Assembly: GCF_026914185.1 (NCBI RefSeq)
Contig: NC_070562.1
Location: 2,604,001 to 2,668,000, forward strand
Direction of reading: 5' to 3'
Source of the DNA: Puccinia triticina
Taxonomy: Eukaryota > Basidiomycota > Pucciniomycetes > Pucciniales > Pucciniaceae
DNA: 64,000 bases
Position numbers and translations under genes: made by a program. The notes beneath the pieces are model-generated. The model searched no databases. It saw only the letters and a list, made by a program, of their open reading frames with translations, and had not been told where the DNA came from. Below are positions 35,631 to 47,986 of the stretch, piece by piece; position 1 is the first letter of the stretch; each line of letters starts with the position of its first letter.

Positions 35631-36653
35631 CTTTGTTGAACAATCACCAAACCAGCTGTTTCCAAAAATGATTATGTACAACAAAATACTTTCCTATCAC
35701 AGCTTTAGCTGGCATTCAGCCTCTAAACCCTGGCAAGTGGCCAGGTGCAGCGCAAATGACCTCTGAACCCTGAGCCCATCAGCCAGAGAGGAATCTTGTT
35801 TAAACAGACCCTGAAACCAGTTAGTACAGTGACCTTTGCCCATAAAAAGATGACATTGCACAACCGGAAGTTGATCTTATTCTGCACCAACTTACTCCAT
35901 AATCTCAGTTCTCAACATAGTCATCTCAAACAATTCTACCCCCACCCCACTATGATTGTTTGATCCTTTTTCCCCTCAATATTTTACATACTTCCACAAG
36001 GGCAGCTGTAGAGCAGTTTGCCCTCACCAAGCTGCCTAAGGTCTGAAACCATAGGAGCTCCACAGCTCCCCCAGTGGGTTTCTCTAACAGTGCTGTGCCA
36101 CTAATGGTCTATCTAGACTTGCCAAATAAAATTGTTGAGGCCTTTGACTTTATATCACACAGTTTCAGTTACAATAACAGGTATTGTAACATTAGCAGTT
36201 GCCCAATATCAATGTATGTGACACACTCAAGTTTGCAAGGGGTAACCTACCAGCAGCTTTTCAATAGGTCACACACTCTAATCCTGCCCTGCAAGGGGCT
36301 CCTTGGTCCCCTTTGCGGCTCTGCTTTCCCTTCCAGATGTTTCAAGAGTTTTTTTTATAATTGTAACACCTCAAATTTATGTTAACTGTGCCTGATTCAT
36401 GCAGTTATGTTAATATGCACAGAAAAAATAATCAACATCTGTAGGTTGAGTTACACTACAAAAATTTGAAGAAAAAAATCTTATCTGGGGGGGGGGGGGT
36501 GGATACACATAACTAATGAATAGTTCCAGTTTACAAAATTGCACCTGTAACATCATGTAAAATATCTGCCCATCTCTAGTTCTAGACTACAAGAGGCCAC
36601 CATAAAAATTAAGATTAAACCAATAACAGGCTACTGTTTATCAAAATAATTAA

Positions 36654-36862
36654 GGGCCTGTACCATGGGCCTCAATTTTGAAAAATTTCAACTTTTTTTG
36701 CCCTGTACACAAAAATTGAAAACTAGCGGAGGGTTCAAATGTTGAAATTTTTCACATTTGGGCTCCAGCCTACATTTTGGCCAGGCTCAGTTTTTGTCCC
36801 AAGAAATTTTGAGGCAAATAAATTTGGAAAATTTCAATTTTCATGCCCTATGGTAGAGGCCC
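36654..36862. mobile_element. PIF/Harbinger-type MITE with TAA target duplication
   Basis: A 209-bp element whose ends read GGGCCTGTACCATGGGC and, inverted, GGGCCTCTACCATAGGGC. It is flanked by TAA on both sides (36651-36653 and 36863-36865). A 3-bp TAA/TTA target and GGGCC-type ends are typical of Harbinger/Tourist elements. It has no coding capacity; the arms also share AAATTTCAA-type subterminal sequence. Confidence 0.8.
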
Positions 36863-36877
36863 TAACATAAGAATAAC

Positions 36878-37369
36878 ATGATTTTAGGTGTAAGTAAAAG
36901 AGAAGAGATTAAAATTCTAACAAATTTTGACTTGAAAAAATGGCTGGAAGAAGTGAAAGATGTTGAGGCTTGGCAAAATTACAAAGTAGATTGCAATGAG
37001 AATTTTCTCTCTCCCGGGCAGATCCCCGGGATGAGTACTACATGGACGGCTGTGGCAAGTCTAGGACAGGTTTGTGACATGAATGTCACAACAAAAGATC
37101 AACAACAGACAGAAGCTTCCTGGAAATATCTGATGAGCATGATGATACAGGGAAATAACTCTGCAACACCAAAGTACCACAACTCTGGTGTTAAGAAACT
37201 TCATTCTCTGCCTGTACAATGCTTGGCACCAGTTCACACTCAAATTACCACTGAAACTGAAACTTACTCTCAAACCAAAGTGGTATTATCAACTGTTGGG
37301 TTCATGTGCCTTAAGGTTGAACTGCTTGAAACATCCAAAGTTGCTAGTGGTGGGCCAGGCTGCAAGCTT
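36878..37369 (+). other. Open frame broken by a MITE, unknown
   Basis: An open frame of about 165 codons starts at 36878 and runs into the hairpin element at 37378, where its last 40 codons derive from the transposon. It is the longest frame in the 30-40 kb block, but its composition is low-complexity (Thr/Gln/Lys) and I recognise no family. It could be a remnant of an older transposon into which the MITE inserted. Confidence 0.2.
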
Positions 37370-37377
37370 TATGTCAA

Positions 37378-38122
37378 CGGACTTACTTTGCGCACTGCAA
37401 AAAACTCTTTGCGCACTGCACAGTGCACGCAGTCCCAAACACTTCACCCACTGCGGGTGAAATACACAACTTTTTCAAGATTTTTTTTGACCAATCAATA
37501 GAACGCCTTTTGATTGGCCTCTCTGATTTTTTTGGGATTTTGTTGAAGCATTCTTCCGTGTTGAAAAAATCATGAAAAACTAGAACAAATGTAGGATGTG
37601 GGGGCCTTGAAAACAAGGTTCTCATTGCCCAAAAATTCCAAACATTTTATTGAGAAATTGAAGATATAAGAACAGCTCTTTTGGAAATTTTTAGCTAATT
37701 TGTGCAAGGATAAGGGTCTGAAAAATGAGGATATTTTGGATGCAATGTGCTATCACGTAGTAAAATTTCCTCATTTTGCATACCCTTATTTTTGAACAAA
37801 GTGGCTCAAATTTATCAAAGTAGCCGTTCTTATATATTTCATTACTCAATAAATGATTTGGAATTTTTGGGCTATGGGAACCTTGTTTTTTAGGCCCCCA
37901 CATCCTACCTTTGTTCTGGCTTTTTATGATTTTTTTTAACATGGAAGAATGCTTCAAAAAACTCCCAAAAAATTCAGAGAGACCAATTAAAAGTTGTTCT
38001 ATTGATGGGTCAAAAAAAATCTTGAAAAAGCTGTGTATTTCACCCGCAGTGCGCGAAGTGTTTGGGACTGCGCACACTGTGCAGTGCGCGAAGAGTTTTT
38101 TGCAGTGCGCGAAGTAAGTCCA
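37378..38122. mobile_element. 745-bp full-length hairpin MITE with 8-bp target duplication
   Basis: Almost the whole element is one imperfect inverted repeat: each half begins GGACTTACTT(T/C)GCGCACTGC and can be followed for over 300 bp, through TTCACC, AGGATGTGGGGGCCT and ATTCCAAA words, to a centre near 37750. It is flanked by TATGTCAA at 37370-37377 and 38123-38130, a perfect 8-bp direct repeat, which fits hAT insertion. The first arm segment carries the short word GCGCACTGC three times. It lacks a real gene: open frames on both strands are mirror images of each other. Confidence 0.85.
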
Positions 38123-39415
38123 TATGTCAATTGGCTTCATTTCTTGAAAAAAAAGGATGTGGGAGACAATAGGGGAATTCAAAGTTGGTCATACATGACT
38201 TGCATGTACTTTTTCAAGTTGGTGTTCAAGGCTTTGCTTGAACACCAACTTGCTATCAGTAAAGTTCTGATTCCTGTCTTCAGTTTTGCAGGCTAATGAC
38301 TGATGGAATCTCTTTCTTACACGGCAGCGGCCTCTCAAGACATAAAGCTTCCAAATAACATACAGAGCCCTAGAATTCCAGATCTAGCTGGGATTCAACA
38401 ATGAAGCAAGCCATGGAACTGGCCGGACTTACGGTGTGGTCATTTTTCCTGTGTTTGCAGGAGAAAAATTCAAACTTTTATGTGTACTCACAAAACACCT
38501 CAAGATAAATCCAAATGGACATCAGAAATGTAATCTAGGACCAAAATAACCCCTAGTCACCCATATTTCCACCGGATCAGAAGATACGCAAATCACCCCT
38601 TTCACGCACCAGTCCAAGCGCATTCACACACAAACTCAACTCTTGGCTACCATACTTGGCATAATGCATAAGGCATATGGATTACTTTTCTTCCTTCCTT
38701 TTATCAGTCCTCACCTCCTATTTTCCCTTGCATATGTTTGTTTCCTGTTTGCATATCTTTGGTTTTGGAAAATCCTTGTATGAATATATATGATCCTGTT
38801 TGCATATCAAAGGGACACATTGTAGATAGTCTAGCTAAATTCCCTCAGTTTTACATTCTCACCAGGCAAATTCACTCAAAGCTGCTCCCCTGGAGTTAAA
38901 TTCCCTCATCATTGTCTTTATAAGGAGGCCTCTGCCTGCCAGTTGTTCCCTCATGCCATCCAGCAGTCTATATCCCATACTCACTTATCACCACTCATAT
39001 TATTTTGTATCCCAAATTACATTTATCAGTTCATATCACCACTCAGTTCACATACCTTTCACACTTTATATGCAATTTCTATCACCACTCAGTTCACATA
39101 CCTTTCACCAGTAAACCAGTCACCGGTTCCACTCCTGGTTGAGCCTAGCTCCCTCTCACCCTCATCACCCTTCACTTTTGGAAACCTATATACCCCCAGG
39201 CCAAGGACCTAGGTTCAAGCCCCACTACAGACATCAAGTCACCATCACCTATCTCATACATCAATAACCCAATCAACCTCAGACATGAACAACAATCCTC
39301 TTATATATCTCATCTTTGAACATATCCTATCACAAAATAAATTGCCAAGCTTCCCTTGGTGGTCCTGTTTTCTGATATACAGAAAGGCAGAGCCTGCACC
39401 TCATCCATAGTAGTA
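38123..39415. other. AT-rich repeat region, possible LTR-like promoter
   Basis: Contains a perfect short hairpin near 38213-38252 (AAGTTGGTGTTCAAG and inverse). Around 38920 the sequence CTTTATAAGGAGGCCTCTGCC resembles the TATA and start region of an LTR, and 39000-39110 carries a direct repeat of CACCACTCAGTTCACATACC. No LTR borders found. Confidence 0.35.
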
Positions 39416-39821
39416 GTCCAAGGGTGTAACAGCTGCGCTACGCGCTTTTTTCTGTATCTCCAAAAATAGATGGCAAGATGTCAGAAGTACACAGATTATT
39501 TTGGATATTCAGAATTCTCCTGCACCCAGGAATCAAAAGTGCATCTTTGTATTCTTGGCACTGGGATTATGTGGCTTTAAATCCATGAAGCAGGTGAATT
39601 TGAAAGCTCAAAACAGCTGCGCTGAAAATAGCGCCCAAGTGACACTGCTTCATAGTTTCAAAGGACTACCACTTCAACAAAGAAAATTGGAAAAAGCGTT
39701 TTTGATTCATGGATGTGGGAGGATCCAGAATATCCAAAAATATTTCTGTAATTATGACATCTTGCCATCTATTTTTGGAGATACAGAAAAAAGCGCGTAG
39801 CGCAGCTGTTACACCCTGGAC
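39416..39821. mobile_element. MITE with about 100-bp terminal inverted repeats
   Basis: The left end starts GTCCAAGGGTGTAACAGCTG and the right end is its inverse with one base missing. The arms are identical for the next 50 bp (through TTTCTGTATCTCC and GATGGCAAGATGTCA) and then about 80 percent similar for 35 bp more. No open frame of note and no clear target duplication. Confidence 0.8.
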
Positions 39822-40502
39822 CATACCTTTTGCCATTCAGCAAAAGGGTCTCACAACACCTTTTGAGTCTTACAATGGTGCAACACCAGCATCAAGATAG
39901 ACCAATCTGGGCTGTACACCGGGGAGAATGATGACAGTTACAAAGTGCAACTCCGGTGGCAAAAGAGGAAAAGTGAATAATGTGGCCTAACTTCCCTGAC
40001 TTGACAGATGGGCACAAGAAAATAACCATTTAAATCAACCTCCAATTTCAAGAACCACAGTCCTAAAATTCAAATCCTTCTTTGCTGCTGGATTGGGAAG
40101 ATGCACTGCATCCATTTTTCTTCTGCTAGTTCAACAGTAATCATCTTGCTTTGAAGGTGATCTGCAGATATAAACCACTTTTTTCATTTACAAAATATTT
40201 TAGTTTATGCATGTGTTACAAGAAGTAGAAAGAAAAAAGGACCAAATGAAAGAGAGAATGAAAGAAAGAAACAGAGAAACCTTACTAAAGGCTTTCCCCA
40301 CCACAGAGAACAAAGCCCCCTACGACGCCAAAAAGCAAACAATGAGAAGAAAAACAGGCCCCAAAATGGGGAGTTTTTAAGTGATAGAATAGTATAAAAA
40401 AAGCAGAAATTATTTACAAAGGTGCAAGTATAGGAAATTGTAACCAAAAATAACAACAAATAGAAAATGATAATAAAATGAGAGATCGAGTAGTGGAAAG
40501 GA
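39822..40502. other. 3' flank of NEM1, no gene seen
   Basis: AT-rich, with GAAAGAAAGAAA-type purine runs at 40220-40280; nothing else supported. Confidence 0.5.
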
Positions 40503-42110
40503 TCAGATTTCTTGAGATTCGATGTTGAAAGCCTTCAAGCCCAAGATCCGGCGGACGTCTTTGGTGAATCTCAGGCTGTCCAACATCGGTAAGAGTTCCA
40601 GTAATCCTTCGTCTTGAGGGTCGTTCAGCCATCCTTCAATCGGTATCCCATTAGCTGATTAACCCATACCATTGAGACCAGCCCAACAGTCAGTTCGAAA
40701 TTCTCGCAAGATCATCCATATCAAAATCAGAAAGAAAAAAAACCGTGGATCTTACCTTGATGGAGCCCATAGCTGATTGGGCTGTTATCGACCAGACATA
40801 CTTTGCTTAAATCTCTTTCGACCACTGTTAAGTCTTTGACATAAGATCCTTTGATGTTTGTGCAAGACTGAGCGAGGAAAAACGACCACAGATCAGATTT
40901 AGTTTGTGGAGAGACAAAATCGAAGGGGAATAAGCTCGAAGAACTCACCTCCCGAAATAATCTGCCCTCAATTAAGCCTCTTCCTTGATCTAGCCAGTCT
41001 ATTACCGGGTCTGCATATTCCCTCATAGAAGCGGTAAAGATCACAACAGTATACCAGCTTGACACCTTTATCAATCACAAAAAGAATAGCAGTAATGTCC
41101 TGGAGTCAGTCGCCTTGAAGGTAAAGAGAAAGTGGGCTAAAGTTTGATAACCAAGAGAAAGATTGAAAATTGGACGACTGGAAACTCACGGTTTTCAAGA
41201 AAAAATCTACCCAAGGTCGTTTATAAACATGATAAACCACAATCCGGCCATCCAGCACGACCTCGACGACTCTAACTTTCAATCCAGCAGATGTGTTTGA
41301 TTGATTACTCCAGGACTTTCCCCCGCCGATTCCGCCTAGTCTGCTAGTCGAGTGAATCAGAGTTTCGTCCAAATCCAAGACGAGCGTCTTGTTCCTTCTT
41401 GGGAGTTCCCTGACTTTGACGGCTGTGCTCTTCGGGGTGAACTTGGACCACATCAAACTGAGAAGTTGTGGCCGAGGAGGTTTCTCTTCGACAGTCTTCT
41501 CTGTTGGTGTCGGCGATGAGTCGTGTGAGGGGAGTTGTAAGCCGAAGAGTGAGAGGAACTTCCGGACGAGGATGTATAGCTTGATGCCAAGCCGGACGGG
41601 GAGTAGCCGGATGAGATGGCGGTAGGGATTATAGGAGGATAATAATTTGGAGGGTGAAGGTGAAGATGGGGGCGGTGTGGATAGAGGAGTGGCGGGGAAA
41701 GTTGATTGATTGATCAGATCGAGTGGATCGTTATTCGACTGAGAAAGTGTCGTCGGACCAGGTTCGAGATGGAGCGTCCGGCGACGTTCGGTGATTCCAG
41801 GAAGACCGAACCTGAGCTCGCCATCGAGACCCATACTGGTCTTACGCTCTAGCTTGTTAGCAGCGATTGAGCCGCTCCGCCTTTCGATTGAGTAGACCAT
41901 CTTATCGACTAGTTCGGCCTCTGTCTCGCGTGGCCCGCTACCTAGTTGGAGATTTGTTGATGAGAGGGAGGAGGAGGAGGAGGAATGGGATAAGGTATCT
42001 GATGGGGTCGGAGAAGTTTTCGATTGTTCACAGGACTGATCTGGTTGAGTAAGATTTTGAGACTTGCTAGGACTACGGCGAGGTGCGAGTAGCCAGGTGA
42101 GTGAATTCAT
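40503..42110 (-). CDS. NEM1: Nem1-type nuclear envelope phosphatase (HAD family)
   Basis: Four exons, 42110-41190, 41065-40949, 40867-40756 and 40654-40503, give 433 aa. The N-terminal half is Ser/Pro-rich and disordered, followed by a hydrophobic, probably membrane-associated stretch (about 165-205, [20 protein letters not shown]). The catalytic domain begins with [13 protein letters not shown]; Asp246 and Asp248 form the DxDxT motif of FCP/SCP phosphatases. Then come [48 protein letters not shown] and NGIPIEGWL, ending in [12 protein letters not shown]. This order matches Nem1 rather than the shorter soluble SCPs. With Spo7 the family dephosphorylates the lipin Pah1 at the ER/nuclear envelope and so controls phosphatidate and triacylglycerol. 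The ATG before NSLTWLLAP is the first plausible start. Confidence 0.92.
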
Positions 42111-44386
42111 TTTGAGGGTTATAACATATATATATATATGTATTACGATCACAAAGCTAATCTTGAGCTGGGGTGGAGTGGTTGATCAGATGATGCGAAG
42201 GTCAGCTTGATTAGGGTAGCAGGTGGTCGGTAGGGTGCATGCCAGCTCGAATACAGTTATTTGGGTCCCGTGATATGGTGGTTTTGAAGGAGGAAGAGGG
42301 CGAGGGGCTTGGCGAGTCGGATTGGGGCGAGGGATCCGTTTTCGAGTGGATATGATATGTTCTTTGATAGTTCGTCCTGAAGCACGGGTTTGTCAATCTA
42401 GCGAGAGCTTGAAGGACATGAGGTTGGCGATGGCCCGAAGTCTATGTATTTGGGTAGACTGGATGTAGGGATGACAAGGCAAAGAGAGTCAGCAGGCTCG
42501 GTTAACAGTGAGGGTTCGAGAGCACAGTTATGTAACCAGCGGAAGGGATCGGGGTACGACGATGGGGATGGCAAATACTTGCAAAAATGAAGACAGATGC
42601 AAGAGCTTCAGCCGAAACCAATTGTGCGTACGGAGAAGGAGGGTCCTCAATTTTCAAGAAATTCAGGAATGAATACCAGCTGTCTCAAGTGGTGTTTTTA
42701 CGAATGTTTGCTTGAATCGGCCCAGTTCGCGGACTGCTTGATGTTCCAGACGGCCCGCCCAGATGAAGTATGAGCAACTGGTTGACGGTTTCTATATTTT
42801 GTATCGAGCCCACCAGCGTCTTTCCGAGGGTTAGTTCTTCCTGCCCGGTTCTTCAGACGGAGTTGAAGCAGCGGTGGCTGAGGTTGAGCTGGTCCCCTGC
42901 AGCCGGTGGCGATGGAGTGGGCTAGGGCAGGGCCGGATATGTGCTACGGGGGTGCTGTGCAATTGCATGAAACAGTAGTTTCGAGTTTCCATTTCTCATC
43001 CATCAAGCAAGATCAGCTCGACAACTTGACCAAGCTTGTCAACCAGCATCATGACAGCCGGAAGACTGGCACGCAAGAACTGTTCAATTGGATACTCGCA
43101 GCCACCAGTCAACTCACGTTGTTGGCCAAGAGTCTAAACACATGGAAGGTGTCAACGGGACACAATGATCCAAAGTCAATTTATGAAGCCCTAAAATTGG
43201 TATGATTCAAATTTGATGATCTGGAGCCTGTCATCACTGCGAAATCTAATTTTACTTCGACTAAATCTAGTTCTGCAGGGGCTGCAGAACCAATGGGAAG
43301 TCATCCAGAAGAGAAGCACATGTTTTTGGACCCCACACCGGCTCTCAGAATAGCAAGATCATTGGTTTTGTCATACAAGGACCTGATTGTCACCAGGATA
43401 AACAATGTTATAAAAATCCATAATTAAATAAATAAAAACCAAACATCCAATAACACAATAGTGCAACCAAAAGTAGTACATATACTCATACGGGGTGGGC
43501 ACTGTAGGGGTGGCTGCTACACCACCTGGACAGAAAAGTTGATTGGTATTATTAACCATTGATCTCACTTTCCTCCAACTTGTCTTGCCACAGGGCAAGA
43601 GGGGGAACTGAAGGTTGGGAGCTTGGTAGTGTGATTTGTTTCCCAACATCACCATTGTTGTCCCAACCTGAATTCCAATATCAATTGGCTGGCCAGTTGG
43701 TTTGAGACCAGACATGCTCCAGTATATTTCCACAGGTGTGAGACTATCTTTGTCACAAATTACTAAACCCAAGTCCTCATTTGCATCCAGAAACTTGAGA
43801 AAACTTGCTCTCCAGAAATAAAAACTTGTAAAAATCAGCACAGGGAACTGCAGATGGATTTGGAGGAATCCAAATGGCCATGAGTGTTGCCATTGGTTCA
43901 GGAAGATGCTGGTGGCTTGGCAGTCTGAGCTCCTGCCAGATATTTTGGGGCTGTTGCCCATGGTCAGCAGACCCAGAGATGACACATGACTGGCCAATTG
44001 TTTATATCAAGGGAAATGGATTTCTCATGCAAAGAGTCCTCCCTAAAGAAATTTGCTAAGTGCTGTAGCTATGTGCCCTCCTTCCTTGAATTTGCCAGTT
44101 GTTCAGCCAGTCAGACCTGCCAGGGTGTCTGTTTTGCCTTGGCATTGGCTGATCTGCGGTTATGAGTTGATCCTGCCTGATCCTGCTCGGCGGTTCGATC
44201 CGTTTGATTGCAGGCTGTGCTGATCGATGATGCTAAAGTCGAAAAGTATGCTCTTGTCGAGGGCGCTTTCTTGGTGCCAGGCTGTGTGATTCACCACCGG
44301 ATTGCCTGACCACCACCACAACATCGACGACATCTTCGGATTATCATCATCACCAAAGAGTACATACTCACGAAAGCTCGGCCATC
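42111..44386. other. Divergent intergenic region, two unsupported open frames
   Basis: Lies between NEM1 (-) and fimbrin (+) start codons. A (TA)n patch at 42124-42137 is close to NEM1. A frame of 99 codons at 42906 (+) and one of 208 codons at 43371-43997 (-) are open; the second has hydrophobic segments and a GNK-rich middle but matches nothing known to me and starts at a non-ATG codon. Near 43285-43310 GGGAAGTCATCCAGAAG resembles an arm of the GACTTCC MITE family. Confidence 0.4.
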
Positions 44387-46788
44387 ATGGAAGCCATCAA
44401 ACTACAGAGAAAGTACCCTCAATTTACCCAACAGGATGTCATGAGTCTCGTTTCCAGGTTCAAGTCAGTCATGAAATTCTGGCTCGTTGCTCCAAGTCGC
44501 TAGCTGACAATCTTGTTTTCTTTCCAATTCGCACTCTCCTAGGGACATGGATGTAGACTCGAAAGGATCCATCACCAAACAGGAGGCCATCACCGCTCTG
44601 TCATCTGGCCCCAACCTGGAAGGAACGTATGACTCGGTACGGACGACGCTAAAAGAGGTTCAAGTAGACTCTTCGGGCCAGATCGAACTGGAAGATTACA
44701 TCGATCTGATTGCCAAGCTCAGGCAGGGTCGCAACAAGCAGGCTGGAAAGGCCGTTGGCAGTCCTGGCCACAGTCGTGTCATGGTCCAAGGTAGCAATAG
44801 TAACATTCAGCATGGAATCCTTCCTGATGAACTGTCTGCTTTTACCAGTCATGTCAACAGCGTTCGTAATTTATATACTTATCTATCCTTTGACAACCTT
44901 CTGGATGTCCGTTCCAATTGTGGTTTTATGCGCTAACAACCTCCCTGGTGGATTTATGCAGTCGCTCGCTGGAGATGCCGATATCGGAAATCGTCTTCCC
45001 TTACCGACAAACACTTTCCAGATATTTGATGAGGCTCGCGACGGTCTTATCCTATGTAAATTGATTAATGACTCAGTACCCGACACGATCGATGAGCGAG
45101 TTTTAAACAAGCCCACCGCCAAAACCAACCACAAGCCTATCAACAACTTCCAAATGACAGAAAACAATAACATCGTCATCTCATCTGCCAAGGCCATCGG
45201 CTGCTCTGTCGTCAACGTCGGAGCCAGCGATATTATTGATGGGCGAGAGCATCTCATCCTGGGTCTGATTTGGCAAATTATCAGACGCGGCTTGCTTAGT
45301 AAGATCGACATCAAGCTTCATCCCGAACTGTATAGACTACTCGACGAAGGAGAAACCTTGGACGAATTTCTTCGTCTGCCACCAGATCAAATTCTATTGA
45401 GATGGTTCAATTACCATTTGAAAGCTGCCAACTGGAATAGAAGGTCGGTTGTGCCCCCGTGAAAGACCCAGTTGAATGAACCGTTCCTCAAAACACATGC
45501 TCACTTCGATTTTCTTTTGGACTACACATGATAATTTAGGGTCAGTAACTTTAGCAAAGACATTTGCGACTCTGAAAATTATACGGTCTTGTTGAACCAG
45601 CTCAAGCCAGACCACTGCTCCCGAGCACCCCTACAACAATCGAACCTGGAGCAAAGAGCAGAACAAGTGCTCCAAAATGCCGAAAAAATTGGATGTCGGA
45701 AGTTCCTGACCTCAAAGTCAATCGTCGCAGGCAATCCCAAGTTAAACTTGGCTTTTGTAGCCAACCTGTTCAATACCTATCCCGGATTAGAGGCCCTTGA
45801 GGAAAGCGAAAGACCGGTGATCGAAGATTTTGATGCTGAAGGAGAGCGTGAAGCTCGCGTCTTCACCTTATGGCTAAACAGCTTAAACGTCGAGCCGGGT
45901 GTTTACAACTTGTTTGAAGACCTCAAGGTAAATCATTTCTATACCCTTTGCGTAGTCTGCTGCTTGTAAACTTACTTTTAATTTATTGGTGCTTTCTCCT
46001 TCACTATCCACAGGACGGGACTGTCATCTTGCAAGCTTTTGATAAAGTTATTCCAGGATGTGTCACCTGGCGCCGGGTTAGTCGACCGAAGGAAGACCAA
46101 GAGCTGAGTCGATTCAAATGCGTTGAAAACACAAACTATGCCGTAGAACTAGGCCAAGCGAACCGAATGACCCTAGTAGGAGTTCAGGGGGCGGACATAG
46201 TCGACGGAACTAAAACCTTAGTTCTTGGTCTTGTGTGGCAGCTCATGCGAAAGTCGGTGATTGCCACCTTGGCCAGTCTATCGAAAGGCAATCGGGAGGT
46301 CACTGACAGCGATATGATCCGCTGGGCTAATGACCGTGTCCGGGCCGCTGGAAAGAGCACATCGATGAGAAGCTTCAAGGACTCCACTCTCCGGACTGGG
46401 CACTTCTACTTGGATTTGCTGGATGCTCTCAAACCTGGCTACGTCGATTACAGCTTAGTTTATCCTGGCAAAGACGAGGACGAATGTACATTAAACAGTA
46501 AGCTTCCTATTCGTAATTTGCATGGGTCCTATACGCCCAAGTTGACGCTTAGTTGATCTTCTTCTCCAGACAAACTCGCTATCTCAATCGCTCGGAAAGC
46601 CGGAGCTCTCATATTTGTTGTTCCTGAAGATTTGGTCGAGGTCCGACCGCGATTGGTACGCAGAAATTTGGCTGTAAAAGATAGCTCAGAGTCATAATTG
46701 TCATGGCTGATGTTGCTTTTGAATTTTTCTTCCTTCTGGTCTCTAGGGATTGACGTTCATTGCTGCACTTATGGCCCTGGCCCCTTGA
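44387..46788 (+). CDS. SAC6: Fimbrin (actin-bundling protein Sac6)
   Basis: Seven exons, 44387-44463, 44543-44861, 44962-45443, 45540-45927, 46014-46497, 46570-46655 and 46747-46788, give 625 aa with all phases intact, the usual fimbrin length. Residues 1-75 form an EF-hand-like region (DMDVDSKGSITKQEA). Four calponin-homology domains in two actin-binding pairs follow: LPLPTNTFQIFDEARDGLILCKLINDSVPDTIDERVLN and related, INNFQMTENNNIVISSAKAIGCS, DGREHLILGLIWQIIRRGLL, then VSNFSKDICDSENYTVLLNQL, the second-half LVLGLVWQLMRKSV, and the terminal LTFIAALMALAP. Fimbrin cross-links actin filaments in endocytic patches and cables. Exon 2 ends at a GTTCGT donor, the weakest junction. Identity is firm. 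Confidence 0.95.
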
Positions 46789-47986
46789 GAACCTTTCATA
46801 AAAAAAACAATAAGCTGTATTTGATTGCATGTAAACGTACCTAACCATGAACATTATTCATTCATAGTAGCCCAACCAGATTAAGAAATCGAATTGCATC
46901 ACATCATTTCGACAACCCATTTTGCACGGATTGCTCTCTTGGTTTCTTTTCTCCTTTACTCTTGGTATCTTGTTTCTGTAGCTAGGGCTCATTCATTCAA
47001 CTTTCACACTAACGATTGGATTGTTGAATGTTGAGCTTCAAGGGGCAGACTATCATGACATGGAAAGCCAACATTCTTCCTTTTTGGTAAGAATTTGCAC
47101 TTGTCCCAAAGACTACAATCAGTATTCCGTGACGGATCATACTATATGGATTTAGTGATTCAACACTACGCAAGAATTAAAGAGCATCATGGATCTGAGC
47201 AGCCTGTAAAGGATCACAGGCCCGATAAGTTACCTCTGATAAGAAGGGAATCTCCGTCCTGATATTTATTTACATAAAGCGTCGTAAGCATACCAAAACA
47301 TGGGACTGAACTTGACACATCTCGGGGTTTGGCTTCATAAATAAACGTGATGTCCCCTTTGTTAAAATGCCCAACAGAAATAAATAAGCTGCGTCACCGG
47401 TTTACAATGTACTCGGAATCGAGACTTTTGGATGTATAACAATGAAACTCAATGGTGCGGTGACTTGAGTGTGGGGCAACGATGTTTTGCGCCAAATGAC
47501 CCATGATAGGCCAGTCTCCACAAAAAACAGATGTTATGATCGAGTCAAATCATGTTTGGATTAACTGCAAAAGAGTAGCAACGGTTGGTTCTAAGTGCCT
47601 TTCAAAAAAAAGTCAATCACTTGTAAACTCCAAGGCTTTATGTGCAGAACAAGGAGGATGTCTTAGTATGCGATGAACTTCTCCAGACGAGTTGGCAAAA
47701 GGCTTTCGGGGCGGAGGTGATTGATTACTTGAGATCACTCGGTCAAAGAAGTAATTTCAGACAAATATTCTGGTGCGCGCCAAGCACCACTCCAAGGGTT
47801 GCACATGCTCGAAGTGGGTCAAAGGTCAACGCTCGAAATGGTAAGGTCAACAACATTCAAATTGTCTTGGGGCTACGCCACGTACTCAAATTACCGTTGT
47901 GAGCTTCTCGACCATCACCTTTGCTGAAAAACTGACTTCATATCATCTCATCCCTTTTTTCAACTTTCTCTCTCTTTTCTTTTCAG
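46789..47986. other. 3' flank of fimbrin, no gene seen
   Basis: AT-rich with short frames only. The CT-rich stretch at 47955-47985 directly precedes the transposase remnant and may belong to that element. Confidence 0.5.

Noticed and set aside
37691..38182. 163-codon minus-strand frame and 207-codon plus-strand frame end
   Set aside because: They fall in the two arms of the hairpin MITE and encode the same residues, so they reflect the inverted repeat.
39205..39235. tRNA-like B box (AGGTTCAAGCCCC)
   Set aside because: No matching A box or cloverleaf around it; at most a SINE trace.
43371..43997. 208-codon minus-strand frame
   Set aside because: Starts at a non-ATG codon, no family recognised, surrounded by repeat arms; too weak to call a gene.
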